From contig JBBHKE010000801.1 of assembly GCA_037447655.1 (NCBI GenBank), positions 174,794 to 217,991 of the forward strand: a stretch of 43,198 nt of DNA, given 5' to 3'. Position numbers and translations under genes: made by a program. Below are positions 10,301 to 21,880 of the stretch, one piece after another. This stretch comes from Zygnema cylindricum (Eukaryota > Streptophyta > Zygnematophyceae > Zygnematales > Zygnemataceae). The stretch's first letter is position 1; every line of letters begins with the position of its first letter. Under the pieces are notes generated by a model. The model saw nothing but the letters and a program-made list of their open reading frames with translations, was not told the DNA's origin and ran no database searches.

Positions 10301-11476
10301 GTCCTCTTCGAGTATTCACATTCTGTGCGTAAAGTACAAAAAGATTGTATCGTTGATCCAATCGCACATCACCTTTCACCAGGCAATAATCCGACCGCCG
10401 ATCAGTTCGAACACACTCAAAGCTTTCGTCTTTTGATGGATTGCCAGCTGGTGAAGAGCCACCATTTAGCAAACGCCGATCTATACGATTCACCTCAAGC
10501 TTGTCGGGTGAATTCACATGAATGTCCTCTCTTAAATCCACCTGAACATTGTTTTTAGAATTCACCTGAATGTTTTTTGTTGGGTGCACTTGAAAGTTGT
10601 TTGTTGAGTCCACCTTGAGGTTGGAAGTTGTGGAACTGACCGCAGTATCTGTCCCAACTGAAACCAACTCCGTTTGCCAATCAGTTGGACGATTGTAGGG
10701 ATACTTGAAGGGCTATTCCTGTAGCTGAAATTCTCAAAACATGCAAGTGAACGCTGCACAGTTCCGTTCCAAAAATTCTTCTTAGGCTCTAATGGGTGAT
10801 ATGGGGCACAGTTTGCATTTCATCAAGTTTCAAAAAAAAAAAAAATCTTTTTTTCAAATGGATAGGCTATGTCAATTGGTCAAAAGTTCACAAAAAAACA
10901 CTGTACATTGCTAGTATCACACCAATTCTAAATGCTGAAGTACCTTTTGCCTTCACCAACATTAGTGTGGTCCACATGACCATTTTTTTCATACAGGCGT
11001 AGGAACCATACATATTTAAAGTGTTGTTAGTTTCGGAATCGAAACTGGACATAACGAAGGATGCCATTTTGCCTCACATTGTAAGATATGTTCCATTTTC
11101 TCTCTCCTCAGCTTACATCTCTTGACTACTTCGTTAGCAACTCTCTCATTTCCTCCTATACCCTGCCCCATTTAGACCTAGAGAGGCGTAGAAGTGACGC
11201 ATGAAAGTGTGACGGCTCACAGAGAATAAACCCTAACAGCATTCTCGGACCCAAACAGAACTCTAAATCCGTACCTTCTGAACGGTGCACCTTTCGAGGA
11301 CCAAAAGTTTGCCTACTTGAAGAATGCCACGTGGCATTCCAGCAGGCTCCAACGAACAGCAGCAGACAAATAGACAATAACCACGATGGACACGTCCGCC
11401 TTCTGCCGCGCAGAAAAGACATTTCTCCACGATGCCGTGAGCCAGGAAATGCCATCATTGGGACAGGTGGCAGCAA
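7348..11476 (-). CDS. GT61-family glycosyltransferase, five exons, 625 aa
   Basis: Exons in reading order: 11476-11275, 10657-9914, 9651-9398, 8463-8143, 7704-7348. All introns are GT-AG and phases match. Family 61 enzymes are Golgi type II membrane proteins; plant members add xylose or arabinose to xylan or N-glycans. Residues 23-27 are basic (RGRRR) and about 31-46 form a signal anchor, giving a short cytosolic tail and lumenal body. A stem with 8-residue repeats (about 83-130) follows. Then come RRSDYCLVKGDVR, the GGYTGNLYHEFADGLVPLY block, LTIIVRRGSRVLVNIDEV (about 433-450), the hallmark HGAAMSHFVFLRPGTVFIQ (from H489) and ATYYGNPSMDLGIQYIGV near the C-terminus. The acceptor sugar cannot be told. 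Three ATGs near the start (codons 1, 7/8, 19) all keep the anchor; the first was chosen. Exon 1 is supported by phase and topology only. Confidence 0.9.
8464..9397 (-). repeat. GT61 intron 3 with purine and pyrimidine tracts
   Basis: This intron holds a plus-strand purine tract at about 8560-8815, including (GGAAA)n at 8760-8800, and a plus-strand pyrimidine tract at about 9105-9210, (TCTC)n. In the transcript (minus strand) these become a GA-rich stretch followed by a CU-rich stretch. A poly-A run on the plus strand lies at 9247-9267. The long hydrophobic or KR-rich ORFs over these tracts are composition artefacts. Confidence 0.8.
10500..10645 (-). repeat. 24-bp coding minisatellite in GT61 stem
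   Basis: Five to six in-frame copies of a 24-nt unit beginning GTG encode V-x-S-x-N-N-x-Q-like octapeptides (about residues 83-130 of the GT61 protein). Copies are diverged but keep the period exactly, so the frame is preserved. It lies between the signal anchor and the catalytic body, where a flexible stem is expected. Confidence 0.8.
11321..11338. repeat. 18-bp perfect palindrome GAATGCCACGTGGCATTC
   Basis: Perfect dyad centred on a G-box core (CACGTG) inside GT61 exon 1, within codons for WNATWHSS. It may be a chance palindrome or a bZIP/bHLH site lying downstream of the start codon. Confidence 0.5.
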
Positions 11477-14221
11477 CGTAGGCCGACGCCAATGCCTTTT
11501 TCTAGTGACGTCACAAACAGCGAGATACGCTTATACTCTTTCTTGGATACTAGAAAGCTTTCAACAGTAAAATTGGAGTAAGAAATACAGAAGCATTGGA
11601 AAGTGCTCTTTAAAAGACACCATATATTTCTCCATTAGGAGAAAGAAAAACTTTAACTTAGAATCGTTACTATGTTTACTATTAAACCATTGCCATAGCA
11701 ATGGCGGAATCCATGGTACAATTGAGTCAAACAGATCTCTTTATGCCACAGGAAAGATAGAAATTGGGAGAGTAAAAGCAGGCAGATGCGTACGAACGTG
11801 GCATTCGAAGACGTACGGACGGCAGGCCGTACGTACTACAGCACTTTAAGTGCCGTCAGCTGAAAACATGACATGTAACAGAACCTTCCAGTATTCAAAT
11901 TTAAAGTTAACCAACGGTTGTAAATCAGTTTCAAGCATAGTTCAAATTTCAAATGTGCGAAACCAACGGAGGAGATCCGCAGGAGACGATAACGACGGTC
12001 GACGAGAGTCACGCCGGCCGCGCGATCCCGACGAAGGACGACAACGCCCAGCGTTATTACCGTCAAACAGAAATTAGCGTGGCTGCTATTTCTAATGTAC
12101 TTGACGCTATTTTGTGTATGGGCGTCGAGGAAAAAGAAAATCGATACTAATTTGGCACTTAAACGCCAGTTTGTGTGCTTACTTTGTAGCGTGTACTTTG
12201 AGCTACAACCTCCACTTTTGTAGTTAAATTAACTAAGGAAGCAATAAAATTTAACCATAAAAAGCTTTAGTAACCTATAACAGAACAATAAATTAAGAAA
12301 ACTGTTATGTAAATGAGAGTTTAGCTAATCAGTGCCTAACTTTCATTTAGCTTGTAATCCACCTAAAACAAATGAAGGATTTCATTCTTAGTATACTTTT
12401 CCCCAGCGCACATCGTGTCTTTGGAGTAGCACTTTTGCTTTTCGCTTACAAAAAGAAGAGCGGCTGAAGCTTTTGAACTCCTTTATCACCCTTCTTTCTT
12501 CTTGTAATTCGCTGCTTTCAGTCGAACAACGAAAAGGTGTCTCATCAAAATTTCTACATGATACCGAAAAAAAACGATAAACTGTAATAAACGCAACTGT
12601 ATTGTGGATGTGTTAATTTAGCATCATTTGTTGGGTGGGAAATTTGTGGGGTTTAGTAATCGTATGAAACATACTAATTAGAGTAAAACTTAAAACATTT
12701 TAGGTTATTTTACGACAGTCTGTGATTTAAAGAACGTACTTTTCTTTATTATTATAAAATGCTCGCACTAATTACAGCGAGTAAAACTTTTTAAATTTAA
12801 TCGACATGCGAACCTCATTTGGCATTGTAAACACAGTGCACAAACTTTTCATATATAAGACTGATTTTTTCGAACATAATATATATTGGTTAACACTAAA
12901 TAAAAAGTTTCCAAATTAGTGTTAATTAAATTTTAATGGTACTAGCATTAATTTATGATGTTGGGCCAAAAATAGCCGCGACAAAAAAATTGTCATTAAC
13001 ACTAAAAGTGATGGGCCGTGTACTGCAATGATTGGTCAGACACATTTCGAATTGCCGCAAGGATTCGTCATTAGGCCAGGTGTACTTGTCTTAGTTGACG
13101 ATGTTATCATCTCGGGTGAGCGGCGCAATCGGATTAACAGGCGCTCCGCGACAGGCAATGTTAAAGCGCTTCAATTTCTGGTAAGAACAAACTGATAATT
13201 ATTATCACCTAAACAAAAAAGACATTAAGAAAACAAAATGTTAGTTGTCAATGTTAATGCGGTATTATTCAGCCTATTACTCTCGATCGTCATCACATTA
13301 TAACTTATGTTACAGTTAATTACTCGGACCATTCGTAAGTAATACCTTGTTACAGTTTATGCAAATAATTGTACACGCCTTAACATATGATATGATTATT
13401 TTTTTTTATAAAAATCAATACATTCATCACTGTATCACATCCAAGTGACCTATAAAGAGCCCCATGGTCAAATGTAATCTAATGCAGTTCATCAAACTAA
13501 AGTTTTACGGTAATAATTCAGTAATAGCGATGGGCAACGTACTGTTTCGTAGTGTCGTGTTGGACTCGGGTCGTCTATTTTCTATTTTTCAAATCATCGT
13601 CAATATAATTCAATATATATTTTAGACAAAATTTAATGTGGACACCAACAATGACGTATGTGTGTACGAGTACTTATATACGAAGGACTACCGTAAGTGA
13701 ATTCACATCGAGTTTGGTGGATGCTGTGGTCTGTTCACATGATATTTTTTTGCAACATTCTGCGGTGATGTATTTCTTGCCTCTTACGTCAACTTTTGCC
13801 AGATTTTTAGTACGATGGTGGAATATAAAACTTTGCCTATTGATTAAACGTCTCCAAGCAGAAAATGAGCATGTGCACACAAAATTTGATTTAAGTGGCA
13901 AAAATAACATTAACCTTAATAAGCTACGAATGGTATAGTTTCTGAAATTCCTATATTTGATTGAACATTAGATTCTATGCCATGCAGTCGAGGAGTTTAA
14001 AGGTCAATACGACCGTTTTGATTGGATACATGCATTAAACCTCCATAATTCAAATACACTGATAATGTTTCTTTGGATTAACAAAATTTATAAGCGTCAT
14101 AGTTAAATCGATGCATGGCAAACAATAGCTAAAAAAAGTAGTCAATATTTGGCAGAAGCCTGATCAAAGAAGTCAAAACAATCTCCGAATTTGCAATACA
14201 AACACCAAATGCTTAAAACAA
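11477..14221. other. AT-rich intergenic region, no gene seen
   Basis: Between the GT61 start and the 3' end of the rRNA-processing gene. It presumably includes the GT61 promoter. Notable points: an imperfect palindrome ACGTACGGACGGCAGGCCGTACGT-like at 11811-11836 and a GC-richer patch at 11960-12060 without a credible protein. ORFs are short and of non-coding composition. Confidence 0.5.
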
Positions 14222-14385
14222 ATGACACTTTCAAGAAACTTTCACCTCCATTTCTTACACAAAACTAGCAAAACAACAGAGCAGTTTTGGGCAAAGGAAC
14301 GGACTTCACAAACAGAAAAAAAAAAAAAATCTTATCTTACAAAAACGATTTGTAGAGAAAAAAAACCTTTCTTGAGGTACAGTTT

Positions 14386-14863
14386 TTATGGCCGTGTTCT
14401 TAACTTTTTATTTTTCTTCATTTTAAAATCATTTGTCTCTATATTTTGCTTTACACTTGCATCTCCGGGACTACTCTTCGATTTTTTCAGCTTCAATCCT
14501 TTTTCTCCACTTTCTTTCCTTTCTTTTTTCTTTTCCTTCACATTAGGAGTGCTTGAAGGTAAAGGTACTTGTTCAGGAGAAGTTGACCTCTTGACATTTT
14601 TCAGTTTTGGTCCATTTTCTCTTTTCATCTTCGCCACATTTGAAGTGCCAGAAGATAAAGCTGCTATGTTGTCCACTGTCGTTGACTTTTTAGAGGTTGT
14701 TGACTTTTTAAAGGATGTACTTTCAACATTGCCAGAGGACTGAAAAATGAACACCAAAAAACAAGTTCCCTTTTAAGCTTCAACTTTTACACAATTTTCC
14801 AAAACAATCGTTTGTCTCATTTCACTCCGTCAGCATCAACAGCTCATTAGATATGTACAATTG

Positions 14864-14924
<61 letters not shown>

Positions 14925-17900
14925 TTATTTATTTATTTATTCTACACTCACCCATTCAGTATTTTGACACAAGAAAGACACAAAATGCTAGGGGAAAAAA
15001 AAACATTATCACATGTCCTATATGCTTACAATATAAAACGTAAATCCTCACACCATCTTAAACACTTTGCCATAATCTCACAAAATGATTTATTTGGGCC
15101 AACAAGAATATCTGAAGTCGTAACATGAAAAGCCACCCACCTTCAGTAATAAAGCCTTCTTTCTCGCCCTTTGTCTTTGACGGCCTTTACTTTGCTTCAC
15201 CTTCTTTTCCTTACCGGTCTGAAACCCACTTGCCCTCACACAGAAAACCGTTTCATTTCCCAAAGAAAGGATCAACATTAATCATGTATCAGAAATCCGA
15301 TAACTAGTAATTCGTAGTGTAGGACTTTTCTCTCGATATTTGTTTTCAGTGTAGTGTGCTGCTGCTTCTTGCGATACACTGTTGGAAAAACGATACAATA
15401 CGCTACATTAAAGTATATATGAAACTGTTTTCCTACGTTCTATGCAATGCAGAAGTTACAGAAGCAATTTTGCTACATTACATATTCACGTATTCTGTGA
15501 CAGATTGGGCGTCCAACATTGGATGAACACTCATCCAACAAAAAGGAAGAAGCGTTTAAGACTGAAGCGTAGAATGTACAGCCTACAACTTATCTCGATT
15601 GTTGGCAATGTACGAAAAATTTAGAAGTTTCAGTAATCCAATGTGATTATTGTAGGATCCTTTTTTTGTACCCTACAATACGCTACATTTTTTTTGTTGT
15701 TTTTGAGGTCTGTATTGGATATCCAAGCCTGTTTATACCCCTGAATCGAATAGAGTCATTTTTCTGCAATACTCATCACTACCAATAACACTCATTGACA
15801 CAAACATAATAACAACTGTTAAAAACAAGCAAAACTAAAAGCACTCCAATTATCCGCAATGACTCCGGAAAGCCGAAAAGTGAAAAAAAAAAAAAAGTAT
15901 AATCTCGTGTCCTTTAACATAAATTTGATCAACAAAAATAACTAAAACAATCTGAAAATTCAAAAACAAGAGAAAAGCTAGGCATTACCGATGTTGTGGC
16001 AAGAATTCGAGCCATACGTTCTGTGTGGGTTTCCATTTGCTCCTCTTCCTCGCCGTCACTATTAATGAAAAGTAGTAATCGTCCTTCCGCAAGTTTTTTC
16101 AAGGAACGAGAATGACCCTGAATCACAAAAAAATCCAGATGAGATTTCCAACAGATCCCAAAAAGAGCAAAAACTACACAACCCAAGAAACCAAAAACAC
16201 ATGCAAAAAAAAAAATGCCTAATTAAGAATAAGGAAAACAAAACTTACAATTGTCGGATTCTGACAGAGTTTCTACTTCCTATTAGCACTAGATAACTCG
16301 GGTATGCACCAACATTGGAGCGTTAACTCGGGTATTGCACCAACATTGGAGCGTATTAAATTTGTCAATCCATCAATTTATCATGGAAAATAGACACTCA
16401 AAGCTTTCCAATGAGATATTGTTACATGCACTGTTTGAATTGGAATCATGGTCCCTAAGTGGGGCAAAGAAATAAGGCTATCTACGCTTCTATATTCGGA
16501 TTAGGTTGCCCATGGTTCCACGGGCTATATTTGCTGTCAAGAAAGAGTTCATCCCGACTATTTGTCCTGACTTTTACTTTGAGTAAACTAAGCAATAAAC
16601 GGGTTTCCATACAAAATCGCAAAATAATTACTCGTAATAACACAGGACACTAAGTCTTACTATAAGTTAAAACAACACTTGATTTGAACAGTAATCGTGG
16701 GCATAGAAAAAAAACCGACCTTAGAATCCAAGTGTGCCTCCATAGATTGTTCCGAAAGACAAATAACTTTCGGGCAGACTCGACATTTGAGAACTTTCCC
16801 TTCTTTCCCTTTAGATACTACAGCATATTCTTCTGATAAGCTCTCCTTTGCCCCCTCCTCCTTCTTCTCTGCCTCGTCCTCATCCACAGCATCAGCCCAC
16901 TGACTACGATAATTTTCTGATTTTTCTTTTCTCTTTCTCTTCTTACTCTCTCCCAACAGAGGTTGACTTTTGTCAACTAATCTATCCTCTCCCTCTTCAC
17001 CCAAGTCATCGCTAGAGTTGTCTAATTTTTCTGAATCCTCCTCGTCTTCGTCCTCATCATCTGTCTCTTCTGCAATTTTCAAATAGAACAAGGTTGGGAT
17101 AGAAGTTATAAAACGGCAAGGAGCACATTTGTAAGTAGGATGAATTGAGCTTTAGTATACCACAATTTCGAAGTGTTTTCAGCTTCATGTCAAAAATAGT
17201 TAACACACCTAGCCCTAAATCAGAATATCTATATTCACTTTCCCATGAGTAACTCGATTAAAGTTTGGTTGAAAAGAAAAAACGAATGAACAAAATAGTC
17301 GAAAAAAAAGTTTATTTACTCAGGGAAGAAGTCATACTAACAAGAATTAGCATTCTGTTGTCATAATCCAAAAAAATCTGAATGGGATTAATTTAAAAGC
17401 GCTCAAGGCTTTCATCCCTTCAAAAGAAAAAAATGGGACTCGAGATGTCTCAAATCTGGCAAGTCAAAATGTTTAGAAATTATGCTGCTCCAAAATTTGT
17501 AAACGAATCAAAAGGAAATAAGTCTTTTTTTTTTTTTTTTACATTATCGTTTAACTCTATGAACACACCTTGGGACAAAAATAATCTTCAAATGACCAAA
17601 AAAAGAATTGCTTACCTTGCTCGACATTTCTGTCTTTTTCTTCATTATCATCTGAATCATGGCCGTCCTCGGTAATCCCTTCTGAATTCTCTCCTCCATC
17701 ACTCCCATCTGGATACAGAATAGACAATTGAGACTAAGTTTGCAATTGAGCAACACATCAAATGCCTCATTAACCATAAAGTACAAACCTCTTAGAAATA
17801 GTTTTCATTCTGATTAAAAATTACAGATAAAATAAAATTTCCAGCAGATTGTTGTTCACGGAAATGATTGCAGACCATTATAAGAAAGGAAACAATTAGT

Positions 17901-18808
17901 ATTTCACAAGCCAAAAAACGGACATTAATCTTTCCTTGCATCTGAAGACAAAATTTGCACCAAAAAACCAAGATATCTACCGACAAAACCCATTTCTTTT
18001 ATATTTTACTTTCGTTTTCTATTCTGTAGAAGTGGATTCCAAACACTCTACATTCTCAAAGAAATAAGACACATCCGGTAGGTCAACATTGGGGGAGAGG
18101 TGGAGAGGGGGAGAGGGGGAGAGGGGGAGAGGGGGAGAGGGGGAGAGGGGGAGAGGGGGAGAGGGGGAGAGGGGGAGAGGGGGAGAGGGGGAGAGGGGGA
18201 AGGGGGAGAGGGGGAGAGGGGGAGAGGGGGAGAGGGGGAGAGGGGGAGAGGGGGAGAGGGGGAGAGGGGGAGAGGGGGAGAGGGGGAGAGGGGGAGAGGG
18301 GGAGAGGGGGAGAGGGGGAGAGGGGGAGAGGGGGAGAGGGGGAGAGGGGGAGAGGGGGAGAGGGGGAGAGGGGGAGAGGGGGAGAGGGGGAAAGGGGGAG
18401 AGGGGGAGAGGAAGAGGGAGAGGGAAAGGGAGAGGGAAAGGGAGAGGGAGAGGGAGAGAGAGAGGGGGAGGGGGAGGGAGAGAGAGAGAGGGGGGGAGAG
18501 AGAGGGAGAGAGGGAGAGAGAGAGGGAGAGAGGGAGAGAGAGAGGGAGAGAGAGGGAGAGAGAGAGGGAGAGAGAGAGGGAGAGAGAGGGAGAAAGAGAG
18601 AGACAGAGAGAGCGAGAGAAAGAGAGAGAAATTCTATGGAAAGAGATAAACGAGGTGTATATGTATTCCCGTCTATGACAGCCATATCTCACCTCATCTC
18701 ACCTTGTGAGTCTTCTTCCACATCGCTGAGATCGCTTCCTTCACTGTCAGAGGAAGAGACGTCGTCTCCTTCGCTATGGAAGAGACGATAAAATCGACGT
18801 TTAATCAT
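14386..18808 (-). CDS. rRNA-processing-related C2H2 zinc-finger protein, six exons, 369 aa
   Basis: Exons in reading order: 18808-18703, 17708-17616, 17069-16720, 16117-15989, 15218-15141, 14739-14386. Splice sites are GT-AG and phases fit, giving 370 codons with the stop. The N-terminus [16 protein letters not shown] runs into a long acidic Ser/Glu/Asp region, then basic stretch KKRKRKEK. A single C2H2 finger spans C162-x2-C165 to H179-x5-H185 and is split by intron 3 after K183. It is followed by [32 protein letters not shown] and a Lys/Arg-rich tail likely to bind RNA or serve nucleolar targeting. This order is that of the plant proteins annotated rRNA processing protein-related, as I recall. 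A nucleolar role in pre-rRNA maturation is inferred from the family. Exon 1 start is the first ATG in frame and precedes the acidic region directly. Confidence 0.82.
14860..14940. repeat. (TA)n microsatellite followed by (TTTA)n
   Basis: About 25 TA units, then about five TTTA units, in intron 5 of the rRNA-processing gene. Expected to be length-variable. Confidence 0.95.
16289..16356. repeat. Direct tandem duplication of about 33 bp
   Basis: AACTCGGGTAT(T)GCACCAACATTGGAGCGT occurs twice in succession in intron 3 of the rRNA-processing gene, differing by one inserted base. Confidence 0.85.
18089..18640. repeat. (GGGGGAGA)n block then (GA)-rich satellite in intron 1
   Basis: From 18089 to about 18400 the plus strand is almost pure GGGGGAGA, close to forty units with a rare variant near 18200. 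It then grades into GAGAGGGA and GA repeats until 18640. It lies inside intron 1 (17709-18702) of the minus-strand rRNA-processing gene, so the plus strand is the template and the pre-mRNA carries a long CCCCCUCU tract. The four long ORFs over it are low-complexity artefacts. Confidence 0.95.
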
Positions 18809-20640
18809 ACTGCATAACCTACCCAGCTTTGCTCTTAATTGTATGAAACTTGTTATTAAATCATCTCAAAGGAACGCAGTAAGTGCACGTTAAAGCATGG
18901 TTATTCAGCGACCATTTTGAGGAGTGAATTCTAACTTCCGATCGAGTTGTTTTTTCTCTTTTTCGTGCGGAAAAAAAATTGTCAGATAGAATTGTCCACA
19001 TTGAAAAACATTGCAAAATTTTGAGAGCAGATAAGAAATGTTCTGACAGATTTCCATTTCGAAGGGCCACTGAGCAAAGACAAATTTGCCCTTGAAGCGA
19101 ATACGCCCACAAACAAATGGGGAACATCATGATGACACACAGTGTATCAGTTTAAGATTTAATAACACTATACCGGTGCCCTAAATTCTAGCCCTTCAAC
19201 CTAAAACAGTATCAATTTTAATTGTTTTTCTCTTCAAACTGATTCATTAAATAGTTTAGAGTCAGCCACGTCATTCGGAACTAAATTATAATTAAAAACA
19301 CTAATAGAGACCTCACGTAATAATTTCGCTAGTCCATAACAATTCACGGTGTAGCTTAACGATGCGTACAACATAACATACCGTAAGAAAACATACGACA
19401 TCATATCAGATCATGTCACATCATATCATACAATATCATAATCATATCATCCGGTCGCAAAATCCATCAAAGGAAAGGTCGTAAAGAATCATGTGAAAAC
19501 CGCACGAGCTATTTAGTACAACATTTTAAGATTTTTTTTTTTAAAATCCTGCAAAATTAGTTTATAAAAACAGAAAGAAAAAAATGAGAAATATTTTAAG
19601 CAAACAACTTTAAGATACAAACTGTGGGCAGATAAAATTTAAAAATAATTAAAAAATATATTTTTTGTTAAAAAGCAAAAAGCAAAAGAAAAAAAAAACT
19701 TACGACAGCAATGAGAAAAAATGCATGTCAAAAGACAGCATTTATATATTTAAACATAGAGAAGTAGAGGAAAACAGAAAAAAGAGGTAAAACAAAGTTT
19801 TGGAACTATTAAGGGATTTTCAGGGTTTAAGGTTTTCTGACTTTTTTTTGAAGGTTTCGGAGTTTGAAGGGGTTTTTGATGCATCTGCTACAAATAACTC
19901 TGGACTATAATCCGAAAATTTCTTGTACCAAAATTACGGTACAGACTGAAATTTCAAATATCCTCATATCTTCGATTTGAATGATTTTTTTTATTTTTCT
20001 CCATGATGGAAAACCCTAATATTTACCACCAAAAATTAGTTTAACCTAATACTTCGAATAAACAAAATCCGGTTCATCGTGATCAAAAGATATCCGGTGC
20101 GATGTAATGATGCAATGTCACGGAGCGTTCGATAAGAAAGGTTGTTTAAAAAACTTAGATTGACATTAATTGCACATCAAACACAATGACAGGGTATAAA
20201 TAGTGTTGAAGCAATGCAAGTATACTGGAGTGATATGCTATTTGTAACGGAAATTATTATTTCAAACAATTCGTTTTGTGAAGGCTGGTCAGAATAGTAC
20301 ATAAAACACCAAACCTCTAGTACAACATCTGAAATACTTGACTTAACTTGGTACAATTGCACGCATAAAAAAAAAAATTATGAACCGGGCGATGCGGTAA
20401 AAATGCGTGGGACTAAGGTAATAGCTTGATGGTGATGCAACAATAGGTGAACCGTAATTAGCAGAATGTACGAAAACGAGAGAAAAAAACGGAAGCGGGA
20501 ATTCTGAACCGGAAAAACGAAGCTAACCACCACCGACGCACCTTTGAAATTAGAACCGGTACTCCACAAGAAAGATGACAGACAACCCAGGCTTTCGCCC
20601 CGTATAATTCCCACGTAGGAATCCTGAACGTAAGGAGGGA
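18809..20640. other. Intergenic region upstream of the rRNA-processing gene
   Basis: It holds that gene's promoter, presumably, and AT-rich DNA. A (ATCATATC)-like run occurs at 19400-19450. A single right-hand MITE terminus (AACAATTCACGGTGTA) ends at 19353 with no convincing left partner. No gene is seen. Confidence 0.5.
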
Positions 20641-21110
20641 AGCTGAGTACGACCGATGGCCGAGGGAAAGTGAAGCGGAAGCGGAGAGGGAGAGGAGAGA
20701 GAAGTGGAGGTAAAAGAAAGAAGGCAGCTAGAAGAGAGAGAAGGGGCGGACGAGCACTTGTAAGAGGCAGCGGAGGGAGGAGGGAGGAGGGGAAGAGGGG
20801 TTACGGCGGACGACGGGTGACGTCTGACAGCATAGAGGTACCAAACGTACGGATTTTCACTTTTTTACGAAAATGCGTTAAATTTTTTAGATTTTGAAAT
20901 TTTCGTAAAATTCGTAGCTTTCATGTACGGATTTAATGTACAAGCAGAATGTACGAAATAATCAAAAAAAGTGTTAAAAGTACACCGTGAATCGCTGTTA
21001 AAGTTAAGGGAATCGAAACACGTTCCCATGATTTTAGGGTAGCCGCGATACTTCGTGTTCACATATTCGACGCCTGAACACAGGTCAGCGCGATTTTCCT
21101 TTCGTCTTTA
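20641..21110. other. Purine-rich tract and isolated MITE end
   Basis: 20660-20810 is purine-rich (GGA/GAG repeats), reads as an Arg/Lys/Gly-rich ORF and is not convincing as protein. At 20981 TACACCGTGAATCGCTGTTA is a left-hand terminus of the TA-flanked MITE family, without a partner close by. Confidence 0.5.
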
Positions 21111-21144
21111 ATGCGTGGTTCACACTTGAAAAATGGGAAAACGG
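21111..21144. repeat. 34-bp inverted repeat, left copy (partner at 33764-33797)
   Basis: Begins ATGCGTGGTTCACACTTGAA. Its exact reverse complement over all 34 bases lies at 33764-33797, 12.7 kb away in inverted orientation, as expected of terminal inverted repeats. Confidence 0.8.
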
Positions 21145-21419
21145 TATGGTATGAAAACGGTACTTTTCTTTGTCCCACCGTGAACTGGCACGTGACGTTA
21201 ACCTACGTCAACTAACGTGTCGTGACACGAACCCACTTTTCCGTACGAAAAGGAAACGCTTTGCGGACGTGATATGTACGAATCCTTCCAAACCAAAATG
21301 TACTGCCACGCAAGCGTTTGTACTGACCGAAATTAACCGCGAAGGAACTTGAACATGCCCAAAAAAATAAACACGGGCGCCCCCAAAAAAAAAAGCAAAG
21401 TACCAAGCAGGACCAAACG

Positions 21420-21880
21420 GACCCTCTCCCTCTCTCCCTCTCTCCCTCTTTCTCCCTCTCTCTCTCTCTTCTAGTTGATAAAACTCAGGCAGCCACTGGC
21501 ACATCCATCTTTCCTTCGTTCCTCTTTCCTCTTTTTGTGCTTCCCTTCTTCCCATCCTTCTTTTTTTCCTCCTTACCTTCTATCCTTTTCCCTTGCTTCT
21601 ACCTTCTTCCTCCTTTCCTTGTTTCCTTTTCTCCCATCCTTTTTCCTTCGTCGATTCCTTCCTTCCTTTCTTCCTTTTACTTTCTTTATATCCTTCCTTA
21701 CCTCTTTTCTTCTCTTCCTTCTTCATCCCTCCTCCCCTCCCTCCCTCCCGCCCTCCCTCCCTCCCTCCATTCTCTCTTTTTTCCTTCGTTCTTTCCTCCC
21801 TTCTTTCTTTCCTACTTTTCTTTTTTTCATTTCTCGTTATTTTTTACCTTTTCTTTCATTTAAAAGAAAAGTTTTTTTTT
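21420..21880. repeat. Polypyrimidine tract of about 450 bp
   Basis: Nearly pure C/T on the plus strand: (TCTCCC)n at 21421-21470, then TTCC/TCCT mixtures, (CCCT)n at 21740-21768, ending in a T-run at 21872. All three forward frames give Ser/Phe/Leu/Pro-rich ORFs, a composition artefact. Such tracts can form triplex DNA. Confidence 0.9.

Noticed and set aside
12890-13022. MITE right end at 13022 (reverse reads TACACGGCCCATCAC)
   Set aside because: Similarity to the family terminus is partial and no left partner was found.
18048-18692. Four overlapping ORFs of about 190-214 codons on both strands
   Set aside because: They are translations of the (GGGGGAGA)n and GA repeats; all frames lack stops because of composition.
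20670-20897. Arg/Gly-rich ORF resembling an RNA-binding protein
   Set aside because: Purine-rich low-complexity DNA; no RGG-box order, splice support or homology apparent.
19353-20981. A 1.6-kb element between the MITE ends at 19353 and 20981
   Set aside because: 19353 is a right-hand end and 20981 a left-hand end, so they face the wrong way to bound one element.
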